Positions 16,212-24,368 of a stretch of 64,000 nt of DNA are shown here, piece after piece. The notes below the pieces were generated by a model, which was not told the origin of the DNA, did not search any database, and was given only the letters and a program-made list of their open reading frames with translations. Positions within the stretch are counted from its first letter, which is position 1. The number at the start of each line of letters is the position of its first letter. Made by a program: the position numbers and the translations under genes. The DNA comes from Sphingomonas sp. 8AM. GTDB taxonomy: Bacteria > Pseudomonadota > Alphaproteobacteria > Sphingomonadales > Sphingomonadaceae. Location: positions 846,415-910,414 of the forward strand of contig NZ_LR733844.1 in assembly GCF_902506455.1 (NCBI RefSeq), given 5' to 3'.

Positions 16212-16856
16212 TCAGCGATAGAAGATGTGGTTGCCGATCGAGGCGACCCGGACACCATTGGCGTGACCGGCGCGACGATGATTAAAATACAGCGCGTTGG
16301 CGGCGTCGCTCTCCCATGCATCCTTCAGCGCGACCTTGGCGACCGCCATGGCGGTACGCCAATCGTCGTTAGTCGGCGCTGCCGGCATCCGGCCGCCGCG
16401 GACGAAGGAGAATTGCCCCTTCTGCGTCACGACATCGCAGGCGCTGCCGCCGAAGCGATGCGAACGGGTGCGGTTGAGGATGACTTCGGCAACCGCCAGC
16501 TGGCCGCTGAGCGGCTCGCCACGGGCCTCGAAATAGATCGCACCGGCAAGGCAGCGCAGATCCTCGTCGGCGTCCGAGCGGACCGACTGATCGGCGACAG
16601 CGGCGGCGAGGGTGGGATAGGCAATCTGCTCTTCAACCTGCGCCGGGGTGACTGTCGCGGTTTCGATGACCGGCGGCGCAGCCGGCTCGGCCGGGGCGAT
16701 CGCGGGAACCTGCGCGGGCAGGGCGAGTTGAATAGCGGTAGATGCGGCGGGCATCGCCGGAAGTTCAGCAGCAAGTCCGGGAGCGCTCTGCGCTACCAGA
16801 GCGAGGACCGAGAAAGTAAGCGTCGCGAAAGTCGCGATGCGGGAGCTGAACGGCAT
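16212..16856 (-). CDS. SleB-type cell wall hydrolase
   Basis: A 214-residue exported protein. The signal peptide (about 1-29) is followed by an Ala/Pro linker and a C-terminal Hydrolase_2/SleB domain: LAGAIYFEARGEPLSGQLAVAEVILNR (catalytic Glu in YFEARGE), then CDVVTQKGQFSF and NALYFNH, ending GNHIFYR. This family cleaves peptidoglycan glycan strands as lytic transglycosylase-type enzymes. It is transcribed alone; 16857-17023 upstream holds no gene and probably its promoter. Confidence 0.88.
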   Translation of the reverse strand: MPFSSRIATFATLTFSVLALVAQSAPGLAAELPAMPAASTAIQLALPAQVPAIAPAEPAAPPVIETATVTPAQVEEQIAYPTLAAAVADQSVRSDADEDLRCLAGAIYFEARGEPLSGQLAVAEVILNRTRSHRFGGSACDVVTQKGQFSFVRGGRMPAAPTNDDWRTAMAVAKVALKDAWESDAANALYFNHRRAGHANGVRVASIGNHIFYR

Positions 16857-17023
16857 TCTACGTCATTTTTATGCGGTGGGTGCGCGTAAACGATCGCTGA
16901 AGCAGCGTTAGCTGTTCGATATCGCCCGGGTCCCCCCCGACTGCGTCACCGTCGGGATCGCACCCCGCATCGGCACAACGCATGTTGTCGATGGAGTCCG
17001 GCTACGGGCAACAGGTAACAGCG

Positions 17024-17359
17024 TCAATGCGACAGGATCGTTTCAGCGACGAACCGTTCGGCGTGCGGGATGTCCAGCTCGATTACCCATAAATCCGGAT
17101 CGCGACGACGGCGGTTGCGCCAATATTCCTCGACCGCCGCCGGGTCGTCCGCGGCCGGTCCGGCCGGGATCAACGTATCGCGATCGTCGAGTCCGCGCAT
17201 CCGCTCGATCGCCCGCAATCCGCGCCCTTCGGCAAGCAGGATCAGCAAGGCGCCGCCCTGCGGCTCGCCACTTGCGCGTACCACCGCCAGCCCGCCGGCA
17301 TCGTTGACGCGGCGCAGCAGCACCCCGACGCTCAGATGAGTCGGCAACCTTACACTCAT
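17024..17359 (-). CDS. DUF1491 family protein
   Basis: A 111-residue alphaproteobacterial protein of the DUF1491 family, function unknown. Recognisable parts are VGVLLRRVNDAGGLAVVRASGEPQGGAL-type beta strands, GPAADDPAAVEEYWRNRRRRDPDLWVIELD, and the AERFVAETI end. It is small, soluble and has no Cys. The ATG shares one base with the stop of the thioesterase gene (TGATG), so it is the distal gene of the hpf-ptsN-thioesterase cluster. Confidence 0.85.
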   Translation of the reverse strand: MSVRLPTHLSVGVLLRRVNDAGGLAVVRASGEPQGGALLILLAEGRGLRAIERMRGLDDRDTLIPAGPAADDPAAVEEYWRNRRRRDPDLWVIELDIPHAERFVAETILSH

Positions 17360-17808
17360 CAGCCGGCGTAACCCGGCAGCGAGGCGAGCGCGATCCGCGA
17401 GCGCATGAACGTGCCGGTGCCGCGCGCCACCTCCTCGCCCGCCGCGGTGACGAGTCGCGCCTCGGCGACGAAGACCCGCCGCTGTCCGCTGATCCAGCGC
17501 CCTTCCGCCATCACCGGCCCGACGCCCAGCGGCCGGGTCAGCAACAGACTGAATTGTGTGGTCAGCAGGAATCGATCGGTCACAAGGCTGTTGCAGGCGT
17601 AGAACGCCGCATCATCGAGCATCTTGAAGTAGCTGGTGCCATGCGCAGCGCCTGCAGCGTGGAAATGCCGCTCATCGACCGCGAAGTGAATCCGCGATTC
17701 GCCCGGCGCGACCAGCTCGAGCCGAGACTCGAAGAAGCGATTGATCGGCGCCGCCGCATACAGCGACTCCAACGCGCGATAATGGGCGGCGGCGCCTTCA
17801 GGCGGCAT
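17359..17808 (-). CDS. PaaI family hotdog-fold thioesterase
   Basis: A 149-residue hotdog-fold protein of the PaaI/acyl-CoA thioesterase superfamily. The core helix follows HAAGAAHGTSYFKMLDDAAFYAC, where the HGG-like turn is HGT and an Asp pair sits on the hotdog helix; LTRPLGVGPVMAEGRWISGQRRVFVAEARLV forms the second half. Such enzymes hydrolyse acyl-CoAs; the substrate is not predictable. ATG 17808 overlaps the end of ptsN by 11 bp. A longer in-frame reading across ptsN is clearly out-of-phase ptsN sequence. Confidence 0.8.
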   Translation of the reverse strand: MPPEGAAAHYRALESLYAAAPINRFFESRLELVAPGESRIHFAVDERHFHAAGAAHGTSYFKMLDDAAFYACNSLVTDRFLLTTQFSLLLTRPLGVGPVMAEGRWISGQRRVFVAEARLVTAAGEEVARGTGTFMRSRIALASLPGYAG

Positions 17809-18268
17809 CGCGGACACCGTGATCGGAGAGCAGGGCGTAGATCGCATCGGGCGAGCCCGCCCCGCGCAGCTTGGCGACCAGCGCGCGGTCGCGCAGCCGA
17901 CGGGCGACCCGCGCCAGCGCCTTGAGGTGCTGCCCTCCCGCCTGCGGCGGCGAGAACATCGCGGCCACCACGTCGACCGGGGCGTCATCGAGCGCGCCGA
18001 AGTCGAGCGGCTGTGCCAGCCGTCCCACCGCCAGGACGATCCGCGGCAGACCGGCGATCCGGGCATGCGGGATCGCCACCCCGCCGCCGAAGCCGGTCGA
18101 TCCTTCCTTTTCGCGCAAAGCCAACGCGTCGGCTGCCAGACGGGCATCGATGCCCAGCGTCGGGGCGACAAGCGCCCCGAGCTGGGAGAACAACGCCTTC
18201 TTGGAGGCGGCCGGCAGTCCGATCACGATCAGTTCGGGGGCGAGCAGGTCGCTGAGATCACTCGCCAT
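17798..18268 (-). CDS. ptsN: PTS IIA-like nitrogen regulatory protein PtsN
   Basis: A 156-residue EIIA(Ntr) domain. The phospho-acceptor His is in VAIPHARIAGL (about residue 69), preceded by the family motif LREKEGSTGFGGG. PtsN is the output protein of the nitrogen-related PTS and tunes potassium uptake, stress and carbon/nitrogen responses. Its place just after hpf is widespread in proteobacteria. There is no PTS permease here, as expected for a regulatory PTS. Confidence 0.93.
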   Translation of the reverse strand: MASDLSDLLAPELIVIGLPAASKKALFSQLGALVAPTLGIDARLAADALALREKEGSTGFGGGVAIPHARIAGLPRIVLAVGRLAQPLDFGALDDAPVDVVAAMFSPPQAGGQHLKALARVARRLRDRALVAKLRGAGSPDAIYALLSDHGVRDAA

Positions 18269-18277
18269 CAGATAGGT

Positions 18278-18868
18278 TCAACCACCACGCTGCGGCTCCA
18301 CCCAGCCGATCGTCCCGTCGCCGCGGCGATAGACCATATTATAGGAGCCGGTGCCGGCATTCTTGAACAGCAACGCCTGCGTGTTGCGCAGGTCGAGCAT
18401 CATCACCGCGTCCGAGACGCTGGCGTCGGGTACGTCGACGCGCGTCTCCGCGATCACCAGCGGCGCATCGCCGGCGTCGTCCTCGCCGATCTGCTCGGCA
18501 AACAGCGTATAGCCGGCGTTGTCATAGCCGATGCGATCCTGCGTTTCCCCGGTGGCAGCATGCGCGGCGTGGCGATCCTTCAGCCGGCGGACGTAGCGGC
18601 GCAGCTGCTTCTCGATCTTCTCGGCAGCGCCATCGAACACGAGATGCGCATCATGCGCGACATGACTGCCCTTGAGGATCAGACCACGGGTGACGTGCGC
18701 CACGATGTCGCAGGTGAAGCCGTTGTCGTGCGGGCCTTTGCCGAAGGTAACTTCCGCCGAGATGGCGCGCGCGAAATATTTGTCGGCGATACCCTGGAGT
18801 CGGTCCTGCACATGGGCCTTCAGCGCGTCGCCGATCGCCACCTGGTGACCTGAAATCCGGATATCCAT
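18278..18868 (-). CDS. hpf: Long ribosome hibernation promoting factor
   Basis: A 196-residue long-type HPF/RaiA protein that dimerises idle 70S ribosomes. The N-terminal domain (about 1-105) has MDIRISGHQVAIGDALKAHV and VTFGKGPHDNGFTCDIVAH. The C-terminal dimerisation domain (about 140-190) contains SVSDAVMMLDLRNTQALLFKN and NMVYRRGDGTIGWVEP. Length distinguishes it from short HPF. It starts the hpf-ptsN-thioesterase-DUF1491 cluster, and a purine-rich ggaggaag stands just before the ATG. Confidence 0.95.
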   Translation of the reverse strand: MDIRISGHQVAIGDALKAHVQDRLQGIADKYFARAISAEVTFGKGPHDNGFTCDIVAHVTRGLILKGSHVAHDAHLVFDGAAEKIEKQLRRYVRRLKDRHAAHAATGETQDRIGYDNAGYTLFAEQIGEDDAGDAPLVIAETRVDVPDASVSDAVMMLDLRNTQALLFKNAGTGSYNMVYRRGDGTIGWVEPQRGG

Positions 18869-18923
18869 ATACTTCCTCCATCTATGCCGGCTCGCCCCCC
18901 TGCGATCCGGCCGTGCATTCGCG

Positions 18924-19613
18924 TCATTCGGACGCGGCGACCCCCCACAAAGGCTCTTTGACCTTCTTTAGAAACGCAGCATGGGCGACCAGTTCCGCAT
19001 CGCTCGGCGAAAAGACCCGCAGCGGGCGCGCGCGGGTCGGTGCGGTAACCGCCTGTTCGACAATGATAGGTGCGGTCTCGCTGACCAGCCCGAGCCCGAT
19101 TTGCCGTCCGCCCATCAGCTCGACGTAGACCTGCGCCAGCAATTGCGCGTCGAGCAAGGCACCGTGCAGCACGCGGTGCGAACGGTCGATTCCGTAGCGG
19201 CTGCACAGGGCGTCGAGCGTGTGCTTGGCGCCGGGATGGCGGGTCCGGGCGATCGCCAACGTGTCGATCATCCGGGTGCCACATACCGCAGGGTTGCCGC
19301 AGCGTTCCAACTCACCGTTCAGAAAGGAAAAATCGAAGCCGGCGTTGTGTGCGACAAGCGGCGCGTCGCCGAGAAAGTCGAGCAGCGCCGCCACCCCGGC
19401 GGCAAAGACCGGATGCTTGGCGAGGAAGGCCGCGGACAGGCCATGAACGCGCTCCGCCTCGGCGGGCATGTCGCGTTCGGGATGGAAATAGGCTTGAAAA
19501 GTTCGGCCGGTTTCAACACGGTTGACCAGTTCGACGCAGCCGATCTCCACGATGCGGTCACCGCCGGCGAAGCTGAGGCCAGTGGTTTCGGTGTCGAAGA
19601 CGATCTCACGCAT
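18924..19613 (-). CDS. dnaQ: DNA polymerase III epsilon subunit
   Basis: A 229-residue DEDDh 3'-5' exonuclease, the proofreading subunit of the replicative polymerase. Exo I is VFDTETTGLS (Asp7, Glu9), Exo II VAHNAGFDFSFL, and Exo III HRVLHGALLDAQLLAQVY, which holds the catalytic His and the last Asp. The C-terminal part after about residue 190 would contact the alpha subunit. It begins the block dnaQ-coaE-aroE-maf next to the origin, an arrangement conserved in alphaproteobacteria. Confidence 0.95.
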   Translation of the reverse strand: MREIVFDTETTGLSFAGGDRIVEIGCVELVNRVETGRTFQAYFHPERDMPAEAERVHGLSAAFLAKHPVFAAGVAALLDFLGDAPLVAHNAGFDFSFLNGELERCGNPAVCGTRMIDTLAIARTRHPGAKHTLDALCSRYGIDRSHRVLHGALLDAQLLAQVYVELMGGRQIGLGLVSETAPIIVEQAVTAPTRARPLRVFSPSDAELVAHAAFLKKVKEPLWGVAASE

Positions 19614-19623
19614 GATCGCGTCG

Positions 19624-20217
19624 TTATCGACCCTGTCCGCGCCGCACGCAAGCGATGACGCGCATGACCGCGGCGCGGGTCTCGTCGAGCGGCACGTCGG
19701 TGGGGATCACGAAATCGGCGCGGGCGCGCTTCTCGGTGTCAGGAAGCTGGCGAAAATAGATCGCTTCGAACCTGGCCGGTGTCATGCCGGGACGCGCCAG
19801 CACCCGTTCGCGCTGCACCGGTGCCGACGCGGACACCACCACGACGAAATCGACGTCGCGATCGCCGCCGGTCTCGAACAGCAGCGGAATGTCGAACACC
19901 ACCAACGGCGCGTCATGATGCCGGGCGACGAAGGCCTCGCGCTCGGCGCGCACCGCGGGATGGACGATCGCCTCCAGCGCGCGCATCGCCGCATCGTCGC
20001 CGAGCACCGCCGTACCGAGAGCGGCGCGATCGACGCCGGCCGGGCCGGTGGTGCCGGGGAAGCGCGCCTCGATCGCCGCGACGACCGCGCCGCCCGGCCC
20101 TTGCAGGCGATGCACCACCGCATCGGCGTCGAACACCGGCACCCCGGCGTCGGCGAACATCGCCGCAACCGTCGACTTGCCCATGCCGATCGAGCCGGTG
20201 AGGCCGAGGATGGTCAT
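19624..20217 (-). CDS. coaE: Dephospho-CoA kinase
   Basis: A 197-residue P-loop kinase catalysing the last step of coenzyme A synthesis, phosphorylation of dephospho-CoA. P-loop GSIGMGKST is at 8-16, then FDADAVVHRL, the LEAIVHPAVRAERE lid and LVVFDIPLLFETG, all family hallmarks. The ATG overlaps the aroE stop as ATGA. Ten bases separate it from dnaQ downstream. Confidence 0.95.
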   Translation of the reverse strand: MTILGLTGSIGMGKSTVAAMFADAGVPVFDADAVVHRLQGPGGAVVAAIEARFPGTTGPAGVDRAALGTAVLGDDAAMRALEAIVHPAVRAEREAFVARHHDAPLVVFDIPLLFETGGDRDVDFVVVVSASAPVQRERVLARPGMTPARFEAIYFRQLPDTEKRARADFVIPTDVPLDETRAAVMRVIACVRRGQGR

Positions 20218-21023
20218 GCCAGCAGGCGCGCGCGCAGTTCCTCGTCATGGTCGCGCGGCGGGGCGGCGCCGAAGAACAGCTCGAACGCGACCGCCGCCTG
20301 GCCGATCAGCATCTCCAGCCCGTCGACCGTTTCCAGATCGCGCGCGCGCGCGGCCTTCAGCAGCGGGGTTTCGAGCGGAGCGTAGACGATGTCGTAGACG
20401 ATCGCGTCCCCCGGCAGCGGCGAAAGATCGAGATCGAGCGGGTCGTGCCCGGCCATGCCGAGCACGCTGGTGTTGACCAGCAGTGCCGCCGCCGGCAGCC
20501 GCGCGGTCAGCGGGAGCGCATCGCCCTTCAGCCCGAACTGCGCGAGCAAGGCCGCACCCTTCAAGGGCGTGCGGTTGAGCAAGGTCACGCGGCCGACGTG
20601 ACTACGGGCCAGCGCGAACAGCACCGCGCGCGCCGCGCCGCCGGCGCCGACCACCACCACCAGCTGGCCGCCCAGATCGAGGTCGGCGATCGGCGACAGG
20701 AAGCCCGCCGCGTCGGTGTTGGTAGCGACCAGCGCGCCGTCCTCGCCGCGGAACACGGTATTGGCCGCGCCGATCATCCCGCGCACGTTGCCGGGATCGG
20801 GGACGTGGTCGAGCGCCGCCACCTTGTGCGGTACGGTGATGTTGCAGCCGCGCCAGTCGGGATCTTCCGCACGCTGCGCGAAATAGGAGGCGAGGTCGTC
20901 GCCCGCGACGCGTGTCGCGCGATAGTCGCCGGCCAGCCCGAGCTTTTCGAGCCAGAAGCCGTGGATCAGCGGCGATTTGGAATGCGCGATCGGATCGCCG
21001 ATCACCTCGGCATAGGACGTCAT
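20214..21023 (-). CDS. aroE: Shikimate dehydrogenase (NADP+)
   Basis: A 269-residue AroE that reduces 3-dehydroshikimate in aromatic amino-acid synthesis. The substrate site is GDPIAHSKSPLIHGFW (Ser-x-Ser), then NITVPHK (catalytic Lys) and GAANTVF with NTDAAGF (Asp). The NADP site is VVVGAGGAARAVLFAL with LLNRTPLKG. Start 21023 gives an ATGA overlap with maf; more upstream frame is maf antiphase sequence. It is coupled to coaE downstream. Confidence 0.95.
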   Translation of the reverse strand: MTSYAEVIGDPIAHSKSPLIHGFWLEKLGLAGDYRATRVAGDDLASYFAQRAEDPDWRGCNITVPHKVAALDHVPDPGNVRGMIGAANTVFRGEDGALVATNTDAAGFLSPIADLDLGGQLVVVVGAGGAARAVLFALARSHVGRVTLLNRTPLKGAALLAQFGLKGDALPLTARLPAAALLVNTSVLGMAGHDPLDLDLSPLPGDAIVYDIVYAPLETPLLKAARARDLETVDGLEMLIGQAAVAFELFFGAAPPRDHDEELRARLLA

Positions 21024-21607
21024 GCGGGCAACACCTGTCGGACACGCAGATAATCGAGCACCGGGAGCAGCGGCATCCCCAGCACGGTGAACTGGCTGCC
21101 GTCGATCCGCGCGAACAATTGCGCGCCCGGTCCCTCGATCCGGTAGCAGCCGACGCAGCCCGAAATCGCCGGCCATTCGGCGTCGAGATAGGCTTCGATG
21201 AACGCGGGCGAGAGCGGGCGGACGAACATCTTCGCCTTGTCGACCATTCGCCACACCGCCTGACCGTTTTCGGCGATCACCGCCGCGCTGACCAGATCAT
21301 GGCGCTTGCCCGACATGCGCGTCAGGTGATCGCGTGCTTCCTCGCGGCTGGTCGGCTTGTCGAGGATCGTGCCGTCGTCGAGCACCGCGAGGCTGTCCGA
21401 CCCGAGCACCAGATGGCCGGGATGCCGCGCGCTGACCTTCAGCGCCTTCAGCTCGGCGAGCGCATCGGCGATGTCGCGCGGATGCCGCCCGGCCATCGCC
21501 GCCTTGAGCGCGGCTTCGTCGGCATAGGCGGGTTCGGCGGTGAACGGCACGCCGGCGGCGGCGAGCATGGTGGTGCGCGAGGCGCTTTGCGAGGCGAGAA
21601 TCAGCAT
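21020..21607 (-). CDS. maf: Maf family nucleotide pyrophosphatase
   Basis: A 195-residue Maf protein (nucleoside triphosphate pyrophosphatase that removes dTTP/UTP or modified nucleotides). Typical blocks are LILASQSASRTTMLAAAGVPF at the N terminus, LVLGSDSLAVLDDGTILDKP (catalytic Asp) and SGKRHDLVSAAVI. The order DUF299-maf-aroE-coaE-dnaQ is the standard left flank of alphaproteobacterial origins. Confidence 0.92.
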   Translation of the reverse strand: MLILASQSASRTTMLAAAGVPFTAEPAYADEAALKAAMAGRHPRDIADALAELKALKVSARHPGHLVLGSDSLAVLDDGTILDKPTSREEARDHLTRMSGKRHDLVSAAVIAENGQAVWRMVDKAKMFVRPLSPAFIEAYLDAEWPAISGCVGCYRIEGPGAQLFARIDGSQFTVLGMPLLPVLDYLRVRQVLPA

Positions 21608-21617
21608 GGGATCAGCA

Positions 21618-22448
21618 TCAGTCGGTGTTCCGTGCCGCCAGCCCGCGGCGTTCGTTGACCAGGGCGATGATCGCGGCGGCGGTTTCCTCGATCGAGCGTC
21701 GGGTGACGTCGATCACCGGCCAGCCATTGTCGGCGAACATCCGCCGCGCATAGGCGATCTCGCGCGCCACTGCGTCCTGATCGACATAGTTGGTTTCGGT
21801 CGCCTGATTGAGCGACAGCAGGCGGTTGCGGCGGATCTGGATCAGCCGGTCGGTGCTGGTGGTCAGCCCGACGACGAGCGGATTCTTCAGCGCGAACAGC
21901 GCGCGCGGCGGCGGGCTTTCGACGACGATCGGGATGTTGGCAGTCTTGAACCCGCGATTGGCGAGATAGATCGAGGTCGGGGTCTTCGACGAGCGGCTGA
22001 CCCCGGCGAGCAGGATGTCGGCCTCCTCCCATTCCTCGTGCGCGATCCCGTCGTCATGCGCGATCGTGAACTGGATCGCGTCGACGCGCTCGAAATAGGC
22101 GGCATCGAGGACGTGCTGACGCCCCGGTCGCGCCTTCGCCTGCTGCCCGAGCAGCACCGAGAGCGCATCGTTGACGGGATCGAGCGGGGCCACCGTGGGC
22201 AGCCCGAGCGCCTTGCAACGCGCCTCCAGCGCGGTGCGCGTCGCCGGATTGACGAGCGTGAAGATCACCAGTCCCGGGTTCTGGGCGATTTCCTGCAGGA
22301 TGCGATCGAGATGCGTCTCGGTGCGCACCATCGGCCAGAAATGCCGGACGGTTTCGACATCGTCATATTGCGCGAGCGCGGCCTTGGCGATGTTCTCCAG
22401 CGTCTCGCCCGTCGAATCCGACAGCAGGTGAAGATGGAGGCGGAGCAT
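21618..22448 (-). CDS. Pyruvate, phosphate dikinase / PEP synthase regulatory protein (DUF299)
   Basis: A 276-residue bifunctional serine/threonine kinase and phosphorylase of the DUF299 family. It controls PEP synthase or pyruvate, phosphate dikinase by reversible phosphorylation of a Thr using ADP and phosphate. The P-loop-like motif is GVSRSSKTPTSIYLANRG (about 150-167), and SDSTGETLENIA opens the protein. Its start codon borders the origin gap. In Caulobacter and Rickettsia the equivalent gene (RP001-like) also flanks the origin opposite hemE. Confidence 0.92.
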   Translation of the reverse strand: MLRLHLHLLSDSTGETLENIAKAALAQYDDVETVRHFWPMVRTETHLDRILQEIAQNPGLVIFTLVNPATRTALEARCKALGLPTVAPLDPVNDALSVLLGQQAKARPGRQHVLDAAYFERVDAIQFTIAHDDGIAHEEWEEADILLAGVSRSSKTPTSIYLANRGFKTANIPIVVESPPPRALFALKNPLVVGLTTSTDRLIQIRRNRLLSLNQATETNYVDQDAVAREIAYARRMFADNGWPVIDVTRRSIEETAAAIIALVNERRGLAARNTD

Positions 22449-22481
22449 CAGAAGCCGGACATCGGAGGGGGTGGACCAATC

Positions 22482-22490
22482 TGTGGATAA
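22482..22490 (-). promoter_or_regulatory. DnaA box, perfect consensus
   Basis: Plus strand reads TGTGGATAA, the exact complement of the TTATCCACA consensus. Confidence 0.85.
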
Positions 22491-22544
22491 GTCGTGGACA
22501 GCCGCTAGCGTAACTTCATCGACCCGCCAAGCGCGACCCCGATC

Positions 22545-22553
22545 GGTGGATAA
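22545..22553 (-). promoter_or_regulatory. DnaA box, one mismatch
   Basis: Plus strand GGTGGATAA, which is TTATCCACC on the minus strand. The only mismatch is the last base of the consensus. Confidence 0.65.
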
Positions 22554-22561
22554 GCCGGATT

Positions 22562-22570
22562 CTATCCACA
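22562..22570 (+). promoter_or_regulatory. DnaA box, one mismatch
   Basis: CTATCCACA, differing from TTATCCACA at the first base only. It faces the box at 22545, giving a head-to-head pair 8 bp apart. Confidence 0.65.
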
Positions 22571-22592
22571 GCGCCGTCCCCAGGGGGCCATT

Positions 22593-22601
22593 TTATCCAC
22601 A
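22593..22601 (+). promoter_or_regulatory. DnaA box, perfect consensus
   Basis: Exact TTATCCACA inside ttttatccacagg. Weaker degenerate boxes (TGTGGAAAG, CGTGGATGA) follow at 22605 and 22614. Confidence 0.85.
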
Positions 22602-22775
22602 GGCTGTGGAAAGCGTGGATGACGCGATGCGAATCCCGCGGCGCGCGGGAGAGTCGATCGAGTCAAGCTGTTGGCAATTCCGGTGGTGACGAATAAGCCC
22701 CGCGATCCACGCGCCAACCACATCAACAACCAGATTCCCAGAATCTTCCTTAGAAGGGTAGAAGGATCGCACCCG

Positions 22776-23795
22776 ATGGTGACCAAACCCCTGTTGCGAG
22801 TCCTGAACGGCGAGCGCGCCGAACGCCCCCCGACGTGGCTGATGCGGCAAGCGGGCCGCTATCTCCCTGAATATCGGGCGTTGCGCGCGGAGAAGGGCGG
22901 GTTCCTCGCGCTCGCCACCGATCCGGTCGCGGCCGCCGAGGTGACGCTCCAGCCGATCCGCCGGTTCGGCTTCGACGGCGCGATCCTGTTCTCCGACATC
23001 CTGATGGTGCCGTGGGCGCTGGGACAGGAGCTGACCTTCGGGGCGGGCGAGGGGCCGCGGCTGACCCCGGCGCTGGTCGATGCGGCGCTGGCGGCGCTGA
23101 CTCCCGATTTCACACGGCTCGATCCGGTCTATGCGACGGTGCGGCGGGTCGCCGGGTCACTGCCCGCGGAGACGACGTTCCTCGGGTTCGCGGGTTCGCC
23201 GTGGACGGTCGCGACCTATATGGTGGCGGGGCAGGGCAGCCGCGATCAGGAAGCGACGCGCCGCTTCGCCTATGCCGATCCGGCGGCGTTCGGCACGATC
23301 GTCGACGCGATCGTGGCCCTGACGATCGATTATCTGGCGACGCAGATCGAGAATGGCGTCGAGGCGGTGCAGATTTTCGACAGCTGGGCGGGCAGCCTGT
23401 CGCCCGAACAGTTCGAGCGCTGGGTGATCGCACCCAACCGCGCGATCGTCGACGGCGTCCGCGCGCGTTGCCCGGGGACGCCGATCATCGGCTTTCCGAA
23501 GGGGGCGGGCGGCAAGCTGGCCGCCTATGCCGCCGGCACGGCGGTCGATGCGATCGGGCTGGACGAGACGGTCGATCCGCGATGGGCGGATGCGGTGTTG
23601 CCGGCAGGGCTGCCGGTGCAGGGCAATCTCGATCCGCTCGCCTTGCTGACCGGCGGGGCGGCGCTGGAGGCGGGGATCGACCGCGTGCTGGCGGCGTTCC
23701 CGGAGCGGCCGCATGTCTTCAATCTCGGCCACGGGATCGGGCAGCACACCCCGATCCCGCATGTCGAACATCTGTTACAACGGGTAAGGGGCTGA
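22776..23795 (+). CDS. hemE: Uroporphyrinogen decarboxylase
   Basis: A 339-residue HemE that decarboxylates the four acetate side chains of uroporphyrinogen III in heme synthesis. Signature 1 is PPTWLMRQAGRYLPEYR near the N terminus and signature 2 is GFAGSPWTVATYMVAGQG. The active-site Asp is in ILFSDILMVPWALG. The C terminus HVFNLGHGIGQHTPIPHVE is typical. ATG 22776 is used; an in-frame upstream extension would read through the origin and has no family sequence. hemJ starts two bases after the stop. Confidence 0.95.
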   Translation: MVTKPLLRVLNGERAERPPTWLMRQAGRYLPEYRALRAEKGGFLALATDPVAAAEVTLQPIRRFGFDGAILFSDILMVPWALGQELTFGAGEGPRLTPALVDAALAALTPDFTRLDPVYATVRRVAGSLPAETTFLGFAGSPWTVATYMVAGQGSRDQEATRRFAYADPAAFGTIVDAIVALTIDYLATQIENGVEAVQIFDSWAGSLSPEQFERWVIAPNRAIVDGVRARCPGTPIIGFPKGAGGKLAAYAAGTAVDAIGLDETVDPRWADAVLPAGLPVQGNLDPLALLTGGAALEAGIDRVLAAFPERPHVFNLGHGIGQHTPIPHVEHLLQRVRG

Positions 23796-23797
23796 AC

Positions 23798-24253
23798 ATG
23801 GTCGGGTTTCTGGGCGCGACCTATGATTGGGTGAAGGCCGCGCATGTCATCTTCGTGATCTTCTGGATGGCGGGGCTGTTCATGCTGCCGCGCTATCTGG
23901 TTTATCATCAGGAGGGGCTGTCCGACGCGGCCGATGCCGCGCGCTGGGTCGAGCGCGAGAACAAGCTGCGCGCGATCATCCTGACCCCGGCGATGATCGT
24001 GGTGTGGGTGCTGGGCATCGCGCTGGCGCTCAATGCGGGGATCGCGGACGGCGTGCCGGGGCTGGGCTGGCTCCACGCCAAGCTGGCGATCGTCTTCCTG
24101 CTGTCGGGCTATCATGGCTGGGCGGTCGGCTATGCGAAGAAGCTGGCGCGCGGGCAGGCGGGGGTGTCGAACAAGGCGCTGCGGATGATGAACGAGATCC
24201 CGGCGCTGGCGACCGCGCTGATCGTCATTCTGGTGATCGTGAAACCGTTCTGA
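23798..24253 (+). CDS. hemJ: Protoporphyrinogen oxidase HemJ
   Basis: A 151-residue membrane protein of the HemJ (UPF0093) family, the oxygen-independent protoporphyrinogen IX oxidase common in alphaproteobacteria. It has four to five helices. The conserved His lies in helix 1, WVKAAHVIFVIFWMAGLFMLPR, with RENKLRAIILTPAM and WLHAKLAIVFLLSGYHG downstream. It sits two bases after hemE, so two heme-pathway enzymes are co-transcribed. Its reading frame is open far upstream through hemE, but only this start gives the family N terminus. Confidence 0.93.
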   Translation: MVGFLGATYDWVKAAHVIFVIFWMAGLFMLPRYLVYHQEGLSDAADAARWVERENKLRAIILTPAMIVVWVLGIALALNAGIADGVPGLGWLHAKLAIVFLLSGYHGWAVGYAKKLARGQAGVSNKALRMMNEIPALATALIVILVIVKPF

Positions 24254-24280
24254 TCTGGCGCGCCGTCATGGCCGTCACAT

Positions 24281-24368
24281 CGTCATCCCGGACTTGATCC
24301 GGGATCCAGCTTCTTCTTCGGCCAGTCGACAAGAAAAAGCGGGGCCCCGGATCAAGTCCGGGGCGACG
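24281..24368. repeat. Palindromic intergenic repeat, family C, intact copy
   Basis: Arms cccggacttgatccggg (24287-24303) and cccggatcaagtccggg (24346-24362) are perfect 17-bp complements, within a cgtcatcccgg...ccggggcgacg frame. The palindrome lies 28 bp after hemJ, in the 298-bp gap before rho. It may end hemEJ transcription. A degraded relative is at 31441-31524. The rest of the gap, to 24551, shows no gene and should hold the rho promoter and leader. Confidence 0.8.

Larger units (their letters stand above)
22449..22775. other. oriC: Candidate chromosomal origin of replication (oriC)
   Basis: The 327-bp gap between the DUF299 gene and hemE, which are divergent, contains no gene. It holds two perfect DnaA boxes (22482-22490 minus, 22593-22601 plus), two boxes with one mismatch (22545-22553 minus, 22562-22570 plus) and weaker ones at 22605-22613 and 22614-22622. 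Six GANTC sites lie between 22558 and 22745. The right part, about 22665-22760, is the least GC-rich and could be the unwinding region. The Caulobacter origin lies beside hemE in the same arrangement. No CtrA-type TTAA-N7-TTAA site was evident. Confidence 0.85.

Noticed and set aside
23012..24253. A HemE-HemJ fusion suggested by the long open frame
   Set aside because: The upstream part is out of phase with hemE; hemE has its own stop at 23795 and hemJ its own start at 23798.
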